Source of the DNA: Anthoceros angustus
Taxonomy: Eukaryota; Streptophyta; Anthocerotopsida; Anthocerotales; Anthocerotaceae
Reading direction: 5' to 3'
DNA length: 64,000 nucleotides
Assembly (NCBI GenBank): GCA_010909165.1
Contig: VJWM01000178.1
Location: 62,001 to 126,000 of the forward strand
The position numbers and the translations under genes were made by a program. The notes under the pieces are model-generated. The model saw only the letters and a list, made by a program, of their open reading frames with translations, did no database searches and was not told the origin of the DNA. Of the stretch, positions 41,219 through 61,419 are shown piece by piece (within the stretch, counting starts at the first letter, position 1; every line of letters starts with the position of its first letter).

Positions 41219-43087
41219 TTTGTCCGATGTTTGGTTGCAGATGATGGAGAGTTTCCCACCGTCCACTTCCCTGCGACAGATTGCGTCCCCGAAAACTTGC
41301 GTGTCGGGTTGCCACAGTGACAGTGAACCCAGGATCACCTCCAAAGTAAGAAGTGGCAACGAATAAAACTGAACAGTGACAGTTGACCGTCGCCGCCATC
41401 CCCTTCTCCCCACCACCATAATGTGCCTAAGCACCGTGTTTGTATTCACGGTGATCCTACCTCAAGCTTACCTCAATCGATATACGCCTCCCTGAGACCC
41501 TTACCATTGACTGCTACGACAAAATCCTGAGGATGAGCACCTATTCTCGAAGAAAGGAATCCTGAGAAATCGTCGCTCTCAACAAGTGATGCTTCTACGG
41601 CCCGTTGAAAGAGCCTTGCCTATAAACCACCCTATTATGTACCTACTAAAGCGACTCTCGAACATCCTCGAAAGGCACGTTACCGTGTCTCACTACGCCG
41701 TAATAGAATCAGGGTGGCATTGAACGGTGGATCGAAACGGTAAATGGGCTCTTTTTGCACCAGCTTGACAAACATACATTGAGTGGACGCGGCGCTTCAC
41801 CTATACATAAATACCGTAGGGGCTTTAGTTTTGGGCGTCCATTCGCCAAATATAACACGGCTTCCAATTTTCCACGAAAGTTATCTATTTTATTAATTAT
41901 CGTGTTTCTAAAAATATTTAATTTTACATACTAAAACATCAAAATCCTAAAACAGAAAGTATCTACTAAAACCACCTTGCGCTCTCTATCCGGCACATGG
42001 GCACATGCTTGGCCAAGGCCATCCCTTGGCTCACTTCACGAGCTGCTGCTCCAGCGGCGAGATTTGCACCAAACCAAATGTGTGGCTGCGTGATGCTCTC
42101 TCCCTTTGGCAGTAGCAAATAGCCAAGGGTGATAAAAGAGAAACTTTTTTGCGTGACATGTTGATGTTGTGTTAGGATCTTTGTTGGGTCTGAGCCCGAC
42201 TGTGCTTCACTTCAAGCTCGTTTGTGCTTCGCTTCAACCGGCTAAGTATGCCTAACATATAATTCCACACTTGCAATTGCTTCTCCTAACATGTAATTCC
42301 ACACTTGCAATTGCTTCTACTATACGGCTGACAGCAAAAATTATATAAGTAGGTGTATAATCTATCCTATTTAAATAGTGTTCTATCAAAATATAACATA
42401 TTATTAAAAAATAAAATTTTAAAATGATTAGAGTTGAATTTTTTGAATTCAAAATAAAGAAAGATTTTGACATTACGGTGTCCAAAACCAGAGGCCTCTA
42501 AGACATTAACCCTTAAACGCCGAACCGACTCAAGTTGAGTCGCCGCCACGCTTTTTCTGGTTTTTTTTGTCTTGGCGAGTTTTGCTTCCGGAGCTTTGAG
42601 CAAACTATGCTAAGCCTCTTGCTGACCGCTGGAATTTTGACACAAGAAAGACGGCCATCTCCATCACATGTTGGAGCAGATCGAAGCCGAAGCTACTTCA
42701 CGATCTGAGAAAACCGGTGTTCCCCTCGTGCCTCCCTCCGTGACATGCCTCGTGCTTCTTCCCATTGCAACCATGGCCCCGATTGCCACACTGTGATCGC
42801 ATGCGCCTGCCTGCCCGTTTGCCCCCCATACGATTGGATATGCAAGGGATATCCTCACATGTGGTGTAGGTAGTAACACCGGCGACGGGGAGTTCTCAGA
42901 CCTACACGCGGCGGAAGGCAGGGAAGGCTAAGGCCCTGCGTAAGTCTGCACAGTTTGTTGACGAGTCAGATTTAATGACCATGGGTCAAGTGTTGGGTCT
43001 TGAATTTCATCTTCTCAAAATGTTATGTGTCCCCAGCCGGTGTCTGATGGACCCCATTAATATCAGCAACATCCTCTTGTGCTCTTG
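41219..43087. repeat. Tandem duplication of spacer, unit 2
   Basis: This is the second copy of 39346-41218. Differences cluster at CAG/CTG: agccgccgcctgcaga in unit 1 against agctgctgctccagcggcga in unit 2, and cccggcggtgtccgatgg against ccccagccggtgtctgatgg. Confidence 0.9.
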
Positions 43088-43565
43088 AACTGGCCCTCAA
43101 GTTTGCTCAAGAAGCCAATGACCAGTTTAGAGGAACCATTTGAAGATGCTCCTCCTCGTGGAGCACCATGGGCAAGTGAGAATGGCTTCCAAAAGTTTCT
43201 TTTTTGCAATCACATGCATGGATAGAGGAGAGAACGGTGGTAAGTGTCATGGTGAAGGCATGGTTAGGTAATGTGTTTAGAATAATTTATCGGAAAACAA
43301 TTTTTATTTTCAAGAAAAGGGTGGAAATACCCTCCGACGTTTATGGGTTAATAAGTATCAGCAGTAAACTCTATAGGTAATTTAATAGCTTACTTTAAAT
43401 ACTCATTATAAGAGGTCATAGGTCTAAAATAAAAACGTAAATAATTAATATTCCTAATCCAAGCATTATTGCCATAACAAAAGAGGAAGTGAATACTCAT
43501 CTAGCTAAGATGAACGCTTTGCACAATATTGCAACTATCTATACGATTACAGCAAGTAATTGGAG
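43088..43565. other. AT-rich intergenic
   Basis: No gene, repeat or RNA is recognised. Confidence 0.4.
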
Positions 43566-43657
43566 CACACATGTCCCTATTAGTACCTCGTCCTAAGGAC
43601 AAGGTACTTAGGAAATATATGATATGCCCGCGTGCGTATAGGGACATATGAATGTGT
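43566..43657. repeat. Small inverted-repeat element with internal hairpin
   Basis: Outer arms cacacatgtccctat and atagggacatatgaatgtgt are imperfect inverted repeats. Inside, agtacctcgtcc (43582-43593) faces ggacaaggtact (43597-43608) across a 3-nt loop. It may be a miniature transposon or its remnant. Confidence 0.5.
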
Positions 43658-44039
43658 ATAGAGACTTGTGTGCTTTCTGCAATAGCAAGGCATTGTCAAT
43701 TGATGTAGGCATGAGAGGAGATGAATGCCTCGGACACACTATAAAATAATATTGTAATAGGGACTCAATGACAATCTACATAGGAGCAAGCTAAGAGCAA
43801 TATGCAGCCTTCCTAGACCACTGTCTGGGCCTTCACGCCACCACCCTTGTGTTGGAGCCAAAACTCATGTGTGTGTCTACACTGGACATCTGTCCTATCT
43901 TCTATGTGCAAAAACAGCTGATGCAGGAGAACACTTGACATCTGCCTTGCCCATCACAATGTAGACTTGTGAAACAAGTGACATTTAAGGCTGTGAACGG
44001 TTGTGCCTTGCACCTTTTGTACGGACCATCGAATCACCA
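43658..44039. other. Intergenic before the satellite
   Basis: No gene is seen. Words of the following 119-bp satellite (gatgcaggagaacac, cttgcccatcacaatg) already occur here in diverged form. Confidence 0.4.
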
Positions 44040-45680
44040 TGCACATGTCCAAGCAGTGGATCGATAGAATACATCTGCATGTCCATCATAGCATATCAGC
44101 CTTTGTTCTATATGCAGAAGGAGCTGATGCGGGAGAACGACTAACGCTTGCCGTATTCATCATAGTGCAGACTTGCAAAACAAGTTACATCGCTACAAAA
44201 CAAGCTACGTTGCTCTGAATGGCTATGCCTTGCACGGAGCAGCTGATATAGCAGAATGCATGACGCCTGCCGTGCTCATCATAGTGCAAACTTGCAAAAC
44301 AAGTTACATTGCTACAAAACAAGCTACGTTGCTCTGAATGGCTATGCCTTGCACGGAGCAGCTGATACAGCAGAATGCATGACGCCTGCCGTGCTCATCA
44401 TAGTGCAGACTTGCAAAACAAGTTACATTGCTACAAAACAAGCTACGTTGCTCTGAACGGCTATGCCTTGCATGAAGCAGCTGATGGAGGAGAACGCCTG
44501 ACGCCTGCCTTGCTCATCATAGTGCAGACTTGCAAAATAAGCTACATTGCTACAAAAGAAGCTACATTGCTCTGAACGGCTATGCCTTGCACGAAGCAAT
44601 TGATACAGGAGAACATCGAACGCCTGCCTTGCTTACCATAGTGTAGACTTGCATAACAAGTTACATTGCTGCAAAACAAGCTACGTTGCTCTAAACGGCT
44701 ATGCCTTGCATGAAGCAGCTGATGCAAGAGAATGCCTGATGCCTGCCTTGCTCATCATAATGCAGACTTGCAAAACAAGTTACATTGCTACAAAACAAGC
44801 TACGTTGCTCTGAACGGCTATGCCTTGCATGAAGCAGCTGATGGAGGAGAACGCCTGACGCCTGCCTTGCTCATCATAGTGCAGACTTGCAAAATAAGCT
44901 ACATTGCTACAAAAGAAGCTACATTGCTCGAACGCTATGCCTTGCAAGCAATTGATACAGAGAACATCGAACGCCGCCTTTGCTTACCATAGTGTAGACT
45001 TGCATAACAAGTTACATTGCTGCAAAACAAGCTACGTTGCTCTAAACGGCTATGCCTTGCATGAAGCAGCTGATGCAAGAGAATGCCTGATGCCTGCCTT
45101 GCTCATCATAATGCAGACTTGCAAAACAAGTTACATTGCTACAAAACAAGCTACGTTGCTCTGAATGGCTATGCCTTGCACGTGATAGTGGATTCACACT
45201 AGTTTGTGTATACACATGATGCAGGAGAACGCCTGATGCCTGCCTTGCTCATCATAGTGCAGACTTGCTAAACAAGTTACGTTGCTCTGAACGGCTATGC
45301 CTTGCAAAGCAATTGACAGTGAGAACATCGCCGCCTTTGCTTACCATAGTGTAGACTTGCATAACAAGTTACATTGCTGCAAAACAAGCTACGTTGCTCT
45401 AAACGGCTATGCCTTGCATGAAGCAGCTGATGCAAGAGAATGCCCGATGCCCGCTTGCTCATCATAATGCACTTGCAAAACAAGTTACATTGCTACAAAA
45501 CAAGCTACGTTGCTCTGAATGGCTATGCCTTGCACGTGATAGTGGATTCACACTAGTTTGTGTATACACATGATGCAGGAGAACGCCTGATGCCTGCCTT
45601 GCTCATCATAGTGCAGACTTGCTAAACAAGTTACGTTGCTCTGAACGGCTATGCCTTGCAGCTGACCGTGGATTCACCCT
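44040..45680. repeat. 119-bp satellite array with a 357-bp higher-order period
   Basis: Units begin catagtgcagacttgcaaaa at 44161, 44280, 44399, 44518, 44637 and 44756, an exact 119-bp period. Each unit also has an internal duplication (caagttacattgctac, caagctacgttgctct). A variant unit (gatggaggagaac) recurs at 44483 and 44840, 357 bp apart, and gatagtggattcacac recurs at 45184 and 45538, so three-unit blocks have been copied together. Because 119 is not a multiple of three, the open frames inside are accidental. Confidence 0.9.
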
Positions 45681-45800
45681 AGTATGTTATACACATGTCC
45701 AAGCAATGGATTGATAGAATGCATATGCATGTCCATCAGAACATACTAGCATAACATACTAGCGCACCTATATTTGCCATAGCAGCATATGTGTAGTAGA

Positions 45801-45851
45801 CTTAGCTGTACCTAGGTAGCTGTACCTAGGTACACACCGTAGGTATTTAAA
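45801..45851 (+). promoter_or_regulatory. Possible CDC48 core promoter with repeated palindrome and TATA-like box
   Basis: Two tandem copies of agctgtacctaggt, each containing the palindrome tacctaggta, are followed by tatttaaa at 45844-45851. This is 465 bp before the CDC48 start codon and leaves a plausible long GC-rich leader. No transcription start can be seen. Confidence 0.25.
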
Positions 45852-46315
45852 GACCCGATAACCATTAGGTAGCATGGACGGGCTGGTGCAGACCTAATCG
45901 AAATTATATTAGAGGCAGTTTGTCCGAGAAGGCTCCGGAAGAGGGGACATTGCCCGAACAGGTTCGCAGGAACCTACGGTGTTCTCGCTATTGGTGCTCG
46001 GGAAAAGCAACCTAGGCCGAAACGGGCATATATGTGTCCTCCGGACTGAGAGTAATACCAGAGGCTGTCGCCTTCACAGCGCATCATTTTCGGCATCGGT
46101 TGCGCTTGGTGCACACCGCGAGTGCGCAAGTTATTGCCCTCACCGTGATCTCGGCCACCGCAGCAGCAGGGCCGTAGCAGCTGCACGGACGCTCACCTTA
46201 GGGCTTACAGGGCGGTGATAGTCCGCGAGCTTGTGCTTAGGTTTGTGTAGGAACCTGCGGTCCCTCGTCTCCGGGACCCAAGCTGATTGGGAAGCGCTGC
46301 AGCTGAGTAGGAGCC

Positions 46316-54517
<8,202 letters not shown>

Positions 54518-54729
54518 TTTTATAGATTTTTCAAAGTATACATTGAAGTCCTGCACTGGGATTTTGATATGGAGTAACTGCATAGGGCACTAATAACTAG
54601 CACCCTGCGCACTGCGGAGACGACAACATGATGTTTTTGATATCATAATGGAGTAACATGCTATGGAAGTAAGGGTGATAACATAGATATTTCAAAGTAT
54701 ACAACGAAGTCCTACAATGGGATTTTGAT

Positions 54730-55150
54730 CCGGAGTAACCCCATAAGGAACTAACAATTGGCGAGGTGCCCCAGGGGACACTAACAACTGGCGAGTTACC
54801 CCATAGGACCATAACAACTCACGGCCGCACACTGCGGAGCACTAACAACTGGCGGCCCCACGTGCTGCTAAGCACTAACAATTGGCGGCCCCACGTGTTG
54901 CTAAGCACTAACAACTGGCGGCTATGCACATTGCAAAGAACTAACAACTAGTGGCCACGCATATTGTAAAGACCTAACAACTGGTGGCTGCACACATTGC
55001 AAAGAACTAACAACTAGCGGCCACGCATATTGTAAAGACCTAACAACTGGTGGCTGCACACATTGCAAAGAACTAACAACTGGCGGCCGCGCACATTGCA
55101 AGGAACTAACAACTGGCGGCTGCGCACACGTATGAATACTAACAACTGGC
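54730..55150. repeat. Minisatellite A, unit about 40-43 bp
   Basis: Repeats of the pattern ctaacaactggcggc-cgcacattgcaaagaa run through this tract with moderate divergence. They lead directly into minisatellite B. Confidence 0.85.
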
Positions 55151-55179
55151 GGCTCCATTTACTGCGGAGACAAGGGCAC

Positions 55180-55870
55180 AATATTTTTGATCCGGAGTAA
55201 CTCCATAGGGCACTAACAACTGGCAAGGCTTTTGATCTGGAGTAACTCCATAGCGCACTAACAACTGGCGAGGCTTTTGATCCGGAGTAACTCCATAGGG
55301 CACTAACAACTGGCAAGGCTTTTGATCCGGAGTAACTCCATAAGGCACTAACAACTGGCGAGGCTTTTGATCCGGAGTAACTCCATAGGGCACTAACAAC
55401 TGGCGAGGCTTTTGATCCGGAGTAACTCCATAGGGCACTAACAACTGGTGAGGCTTTTGATCCGGAGTAACTCCATAGGCACTAACAATCGGCAAGGCTT
55501 TTGATCCGGAGTAACCCCATAGCGCACTAACAATGCGGGCTTTTGATCCGGAGTAACCCCATAGGGCACTAACGAGGCTTTTGATCCGGAGTAACTCCAT
55601 AAGGCACTAACAACTGGCGAGGCTTTTGATCCGGAGTAACTCCATAGGGCACTAACAACTGGCGAGGCTTTTGATCCGGAGTAACTCCATAGGGCACTAA
55701 CAACTGGTGAGGCTTTTGATCCGGAGTAACTCCATAGGGCACTAACAATTGGCGAGGCTTTTGATCCGGAGTAACTCCATAGGGGACTCACTAACAACTG
55801 GCGAGGCTTTTGATCCGGAGTAACTCCATAGGGCACTAACAACTGGCGAGTAACTCCATAAGGCACAATG
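55180..55870. repeat. Minisatellite B, 45-bp unit, about 15 copies
   Basis: The unit gcgaggcttttgatccggag plus taactccatagggcactaacaactg repeats with an exact 45-bp period (ctccata at 55201, 55246 and 55291, and onward). Since 45 is 15 codons, minus-strand frames (55139-55600 and 55438-55998) stay open and would encode a 15-residue repeat containing ALWSYSGSKA. No start context or family supports a real protein. Confidence 0.9.
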
Positions 55871-55889
55871 TTTTTGATCTGGAATAACC

Positions 55890-56537
55890 GCATAAGGTAA
55901 GCACTTAAGCATTCATATGAGCACTTCCTCAACAAACAACCAAGCAAAACAAATCTAATACGCAAGTATAGGTGCAAACCAATCATAGCTTGTAACAATA
56001 GGAGGGATTAGCTCGCACGTCGTGGCACAAACACACTCGCCCCACGAGAACAACACGTAGATTCCTCACACATCGCTCTTTGGAGTCATAGCTTTGGCCT
56101 CCTCACAACACTCTCATAGCTTTGGCCTCCTCACAACACTCTCATAGCTTTGGCCTCCTCACAACACTCTCATAGCTTTGGCCTCTTCACAACACTCTTG
56201 CGTTGCATATCTAGGCTATGATATGAGCTTGTCCTCTGTGAAAGGGTTTATACATACTAGCCCCTAGGCATCGGCATATCCAAAGATATCCTATTAGCAT
56301 ATGCCGGAAATATCCTAAGATACACTATAATATGCAAGGAATATGCTAAAGCATTTTATTTATGCTTATTCACTTAGCTATTGCTAACCATGTTTAATTA
56401 ACACCAATCAACGCTTCATTAATATAAGTGCTTTAGATTAATACTAATTACTTACATAAATATAAATAATTAGTATTAATTAATGCTAATCACACACTAA
56501 ACCCAAGTTTAGATATTAGTGTCATATGGCATGACAG
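55890..56537. repeat. Long inverted repeat, left arm (about 650 bp)
   Basis: Reading outward to inward it is the reverse complement of 59330-59858: gaggaagtgct-atatgaatgc, the aacactct-catagctttggcc region, the gcttgtcctct word, and cactaaacccaag near the inner edge all match. It is longer than the right arm mainly because of the 28-bp minisatellite inside. Confidence 0.85.
56087..56198. repeat. 28-bp minisatellite, four copies
   Basis: The unit catagctttggcctcctcac plus aacactct is repeated four times. The corresponding place in the right arm (about 59647-59676) has one copy. Confidence 0.9.
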
Positions 56538-58495
56538 TACTAACAATTGGCAAGTAATCCACAGGGCATTAACTACTAGCGACCCCGCACACTGTAAAGA
56601 CGAGGGCACGATGTCTTATGAAACTGGCCCCAGTAACTCCATAGGGCACTAACAATTGGAGTAGCTCCATAGGGCCCGATGTTTTTGATCTAGAGTAATT
56701 CCGTAGGGCACTAGAGATGAGGGCATGATGTCTTATGAAGCGCGTAGCCCTATGAACCGGGGGATGGATAGCACCGCACATTGCGGAGATAAGAGCATGA
56801 TGTTTTATAATACAGGTGGCGCGTATTGCTAGTGCCCCATCCAAACACAACATGCCTAACTGTGGAGTTCTACTGAACTCATGTCTGGATGTCACTCTAG
56901 GGAGGACCATGTACATCTTTTTCTATCCAAATGTAGTTTTAGTCCAGCCATTTTTCGGATGGATATGTATGTTCTTCTATTTCAATACATTCAGTGCAGC
57001 CATTGAATGAAGCATAATCACTGCATGGTCAGAAATGTGCTTAAAGCTTTCAAGTATCTTGATTATTGAATTATAGTACAACAAAGAGAATCACAACGAT
57101 CAGAGAGATACATGGGGTTTCATATAAAAAGAAACTGAACAATATATCTTATTATGCTAGCTAAATGTGGCTAGACCATGCTTGTGATATATAGTCAAGC
57201 TAACTTCTAATTATAGTCAATCTCCTTTGGTAAGTTTGAGTACACCTTCAACATTTGAACACTTATGCATGTACTTTGAGGCGATATCAACCAACTTTAG
57301 CACGAGAAATGATCACATGGAGTACCCAATAATTGCAATAGGACAGAGTGTATGAACAGAGCTGTGCCTAGCATTTATTGCTAATCTAGGTTCAATCATT
57401 GCACATGCCAAGCGAATTATACAACGAGAGCAGGTAGTTAGTTATGAGAAGCGGTCTATGATAAATTTACTATTGTAGTTAGTTTAAATGTTGAAAATTT
57501 ATTAATATGATAGAGACTAAGTAATATTGTTGTGTATGATGACCACACTATATTGTGTTGCTACTGCTACTGCTAGTGTTTGCTGTGAATTTTAAGTTGA
57601 TATTATGGTCCTTAAGACTCATTGCATAAAAAGTTGAGCACCGTATGCTTGAACAGGAAATACAATCGAAACCTATACCCGACTATTTTGTTATATCTCA
57701 CACACTACAGTTTATCTAGAACCTATTGCAAGACAGCATTGGGCAGACAATATTACAAGGTTATCATGCTATTTATGTTGCATGATCTTTTTATGATCCG
57801 TCCCATAATGCTTGATGTCTATGAACATGGTCTATTGTTTATCACGTTCTTATGTTGCATAATCTTTTTTACTCATTCATCATCCGTCCCATAACTCTTG
57901 ATGTGCGTATGAATAGAGTATTGTAAACTGATCCATTAAACTATGATGGACACGTATCAATTTACTATAGGATGGATTTAAGCCTCACAAAACCCTGAAA
58001 CCTGCAGGTTGGGGATTTGGTCAGTGGGTTGACACTAGGCCTGATTTGGTCAGTGGGTTGACACCAGGCCTGTTCTCCCTTTCCGTCCCATCCCTACCGG
58101 CATATATGCAACCGGCATATATGTTCCCATTTCATAACTGGTTTTGGGCCAAACTCATCGTCGGCTGTCCACCGGTCCGTAAGGGTATTTTTTTATTATA
58201 CTTAAATTATACCAAATTGCAAGTTTACATCTGTAAATTTGATAAAATTACATGACATACGCACTTTATATAATCTACATAGTATGCATGTAAAATATAT
58301 AAAATATATAAAAAACTAAGATTTCAAGTGACTATACATAATATACTAGTAATATATAATTTGTATGTAAAATATTATAATTTCAAGTAAAATATTATAA
58401 TTTCAAGTAAAAACAAAAACTTGTGGGCTTTCCCCACCTTCTACGCTCGATGTTTAGTTCGATTTAGAGAGTTGTGCTTATGCATGAAAATAAAC
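56538..58495. other. Interior of the inverted-repeat region, AT-rich
   Basis: No gene is seen. It starts with diverged minisatellite B words (56540-56780). Small tandem repeats occur at 58020-58075 (ggtcagtgggttgacac twice) and 58370-58410 (atttcaagtaaaatattata). Confidence 0.4.
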
Positions 58496-59316
58496 TTATA
58501 AGCTCAAAATGGAGGTAGATTCTCTTTCTTCATTGTTTCCGCTCTCTTCCTCAGACTTAGACTCTCCTTCTTCATAGTCCACCACTTCACCATGGCGGAC
58601 GTCTTCCATGCCACTTTGTGCAGCCACTTGTATAGGTTCAAGACTTTCTAAACTTGTACGCCGTCCTTGTAATAGTAGCATTGTGCAATTTTAACACTTT
58701 ATTGTAATAATAGACATAAACAAGCATATCAACCTTCTCCAAGATAGTTCTTGCTCTTTGCCGTACATGTTTCCATGCGCTCCAGTTTCTTTAAACAAGC
58801 ATATCAACCTTCTCCAAGATAGTTCTTGCTCTTTGCCGTACATGTTTCCATGCGCTCCAATTTCTTTCTCCACCTGTTGCAGTTGGAGGAATGTTCAACA
58901 AACTTCTTTGCTACATCTGCAAGTTGTTGACATTCCTCTCCATAAGCTTCCCAGCATTGCACATTGTTGTACATCAACTCTTCTTGGAAATGCATCTCCT
59001 CATCAACGCACAACTTACTAGGTCTAAGCCAAGAGTGATTAAATTGCAATATAACACAATGCGCTTCTCTAGTATTAGGTGCCAACGTTGGCTTAGAGTG
59101 ATTAAATTGCAATATAACACAATGAGCTTCTCTAGTATCAGGTGCCAACTCCTTCATTACTTGCTCTTCTTTCAATCTATCAGCTGGTGAAATGCTAGGC
59201 AGCAACTTCGTATGCTTCGGATCTAACATCGCAGCAGCAAAAACGCAAGCATGCCAACCAAATTCCTTGTGTACAGTCCACAAATCCGGCAAGTGCAGAA
59301 CAATTTCAAAGAACAT
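58496..59316 (-). pseudogene. hAT-family transposase relic, C-terminal region
   Basis: Minus-strand text reads FAAAMLDPKHTKLLPSIS, then CWEAYGEECQQLADVAKKFV, like the dimerisation end of plant hAT transposases (the WWxxYG and AxxxLxxxxS pattern). An acidic tail at 58681-58496 (DYEEGESKSEEESG) could be the C-terminus. Two short stretches are duplicated in frame: 63 bp (REAHCVILQFNHS twice) and 75 bp near 58721-58870. The N-terminal part and the catalytic residues are not here; a piece lies at 60.0-60.25 kb beyond the right inverted arm. Confidence 0.6.
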
Positions 59317-59329
59317 AGCACAGCCACTC

Positions 59330-59858
59330 CTGTCATGTCATGTGACACTAATCTCTACACTTGGGTTTAGTGTTTGATTAGCATTATTTAATCTAATTAT
59401 TTATATTTAAGTAAGTAATTAGTATTAATAATCTAAAACACTTATGTTAATGAAGTGTTGGTTAGTGTTAATTAAACATGGTTAGCAATAGCTAAGTGGA
59501 TAAGCACAAGTAATATGCCTTAGCATTTTCCTTGCATATTATAGTGTATTCTTAGGATATTTTCGGCATATGGTGCCCATAGGATATATAGACCCTTTCA
59601 TAGAGGACAAGCTCAGATTATAGCTTGTCCTCTAGATATGCAATGCAAGAGTGTTGTGAAGAGGCTAAAGCTATGACTCCGAGAGCTATGTGTGAGGAAT
59701 TTGCGTGTTGTTCTTATGGGGGGAGTGTGTTCGTGCCACGACGTGCCAGCTACTCCCTCCTATTATTATTGGTTTGCATCTATATTTACAGATTTGATTT
59801 GTTTGCTTGGTTGTCTGTTGAGGAAGTGCTGATATGAATGCAAGTACTTACCTCATGC
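59330..59858. repeat. Long inverted repeat, right arm (about 530 bp)
   Basis: It is the inverted match to 55890-56537. It falls between the two hAT pieces, which suggests that it interrupted the transposase gene. Confidence 0.85.
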
Positions 59859-60009
59859 AACACTCCCTCTTTGTCCATGATCACTGTCCTGTGTTAGCAA
59901 TTGACCAAAAGTGATAGTAATCTGCTCGTTAAAATGTGTATCTGGCTTTTCTAACATCAAATATGCGTCCCCTAAAGTTACCATTTCCCCTTTTAGTTAA
60001 TGTATGACA

Positions 60010-60249
60010 TCACATATAGGTTGCAATACAGCAATCAAATACTTCACATCTAGTCAAAACAATTCCATCACTATGTGTCACCCTCTGAGCAATTTCAAAA
60101 CTTTCATCATCAGTAGGAAAGGCTGGAACATCCACCACTGCGAGAATGGCTTGCTTGTTAGCTACCAAGCTACTCGTACTTACAAAGAGGATATCAAACC
60201 TGGTCTTCACATTCTTTGCAACTCCCGGTTGATCTTCAATGTGCTTCAT
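60010..60249 (-). pseudogene. hAT-family transposase relic, middle region
   Basis: Text VAKNVKTRFDILFVSTSSLVANKQAILAVV resembles the TRF-x-FxxL-x-L segment found before the C-terminal half in hAT transposases. It is in the same strand and order as the piece at 58.5-59.3 kb, from which the inverted-repeat arm separates it. Confidence 0.45.
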
Positions 60250-60906
60250 GTTTTTTTAAGCATATGGCATGTGGAGATGTCTCTGCTCCACAAGCTATAT
60301 TTCTCGCAAAATCCTCCTTCATGCCGTCACCACATGCATTTCACAATCCATCTAATCCATATTTGATAATTAAAATAAAATAAAATACTTATTCTTTTTA
60401 CATACATATATAATTTTACAATAAATAAGTAACTATATGTCATATAATTAAAATTTTATTACCTTAAGATGTAAGTATAAAATAATATTTTACCTTACAA
60501 GAATAATTATCACCATAATTACTACGGTGCTGGGTCTTACCCATAATAGTCACAAGCCTAGCCTAGCCGGTGGACTCCACCGGCTACCGGGCTCCCCTTT
60601 AAAACCGGCTCGGATAAAGGCGTCATTTATTTCGGAATGACGAGTTTTGGTGAGTTGAAAATGACGAAACCAGAAATTCGCTGGACGTCATATGTCAAAT
60701 GTCATTCACAAGAAAAGTCTCTGAAGACTGGCATCTCCTGTTTTTGTGGCATCCAACTTCTGTTCGTGTACAAAAAGAATCTTGCGTACAAAAAGCATGG
60801 AGTTCCGAGTTCCCTTCAGTCCTTCTTGACAATCCTCGCAAGTTCGAGGACACGACATGGGCTTGCTGAACCGAACATAAGGAGGTTGTAAACGCATTTA
60901 AATCCC

Positions 60907-61419
60907 TTAGAGACCGAGGTGATGGTTGCGAGGAGGAAGCCATAGGGACCGACTCAGCATCAGCAGAGCCAGGTGAGGGTGGCTGGGGGACACCATATAC
61001 ATCAGTGCACCGCCAAATCCAATCTGGCCGCAATGTACATTTGTCATGGTTGGGGCCCATTGTGATCCATACCACCAGCCGTTCACAAGGGTTGTCTCCA
61101 TTCCATGGTAGAAACTGTATGGCATCATCCACTGCCATAGCACCACCAGCGCATAAGCGACCCTGCAATGCAGACATGGCCAGCTCCTTGGAATCCCCCG
61201 TGAGCCAAGGCTGAAGTTGACAAGCTCTTTCAGCTCAGAGAGCGCATCTGGAGGACCAGGAAGCGGAGGAAGGCCAGTGCCAGCATTGCCTAGCAGCTGG
61301 GCTGCCACTCTAGGACTGCGGCGGCGCAGCGTTCCCTCAGTGGCGGCTCTCGGAGCCAGATCCGTACCTCCAGCCTTCTCATTCCTAGTCTGCCCAGGCT
61401 GTTTCGGAAGGGCTACCAC
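60907..61419 (-). CDS. Unidentified GC-rich reading frame, copy 1
   Basis: It is not recognised. The N-terminus is Arg/Ala/Pro-rich (RNEKAGGTDLAPRAATEG); after a frame change near 61190 it reads WWYGSQWAPT. In the second copy at 62.7-63.1 kb the equivalent place reads SLGSRGFKELAMSALQGRLCA and continues in one frame, which looks more protein-like. It might be part of a transposon-linked gene with the basic KPSKKRRERSP frame at 63.5-63.75 kb. Confidence 0.3.
   Translation of the reverse strand: MVALPKQPGQTRNEKAGGTDLAPRAATEGTLRRRSPRVAAQLLGNAGTGLPPLPGPPDALSELKELVNFSLGSRGIPRSWPCLHCRVAYALVVLWQWMMPYSFYHGMETTLVNGWWYGSQWAPTMTNVHCGQIGFGGALMYMVSPSHPHLALLMLSRSLWLPPRNHHLGL

Noticed and set aside
44040-45680. 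CRISPR-like regular repeats
   Set aside because: Units are contiguous 119-bp monomers without unique spacers, and the genome is a plant nuclear one.
55139-55998. Minus-strand frames of 153 and 186 codons with a 15-residue repeat
   Set aside because: They are produced by a 45-bp minisatellite; no start context, no unique domain.
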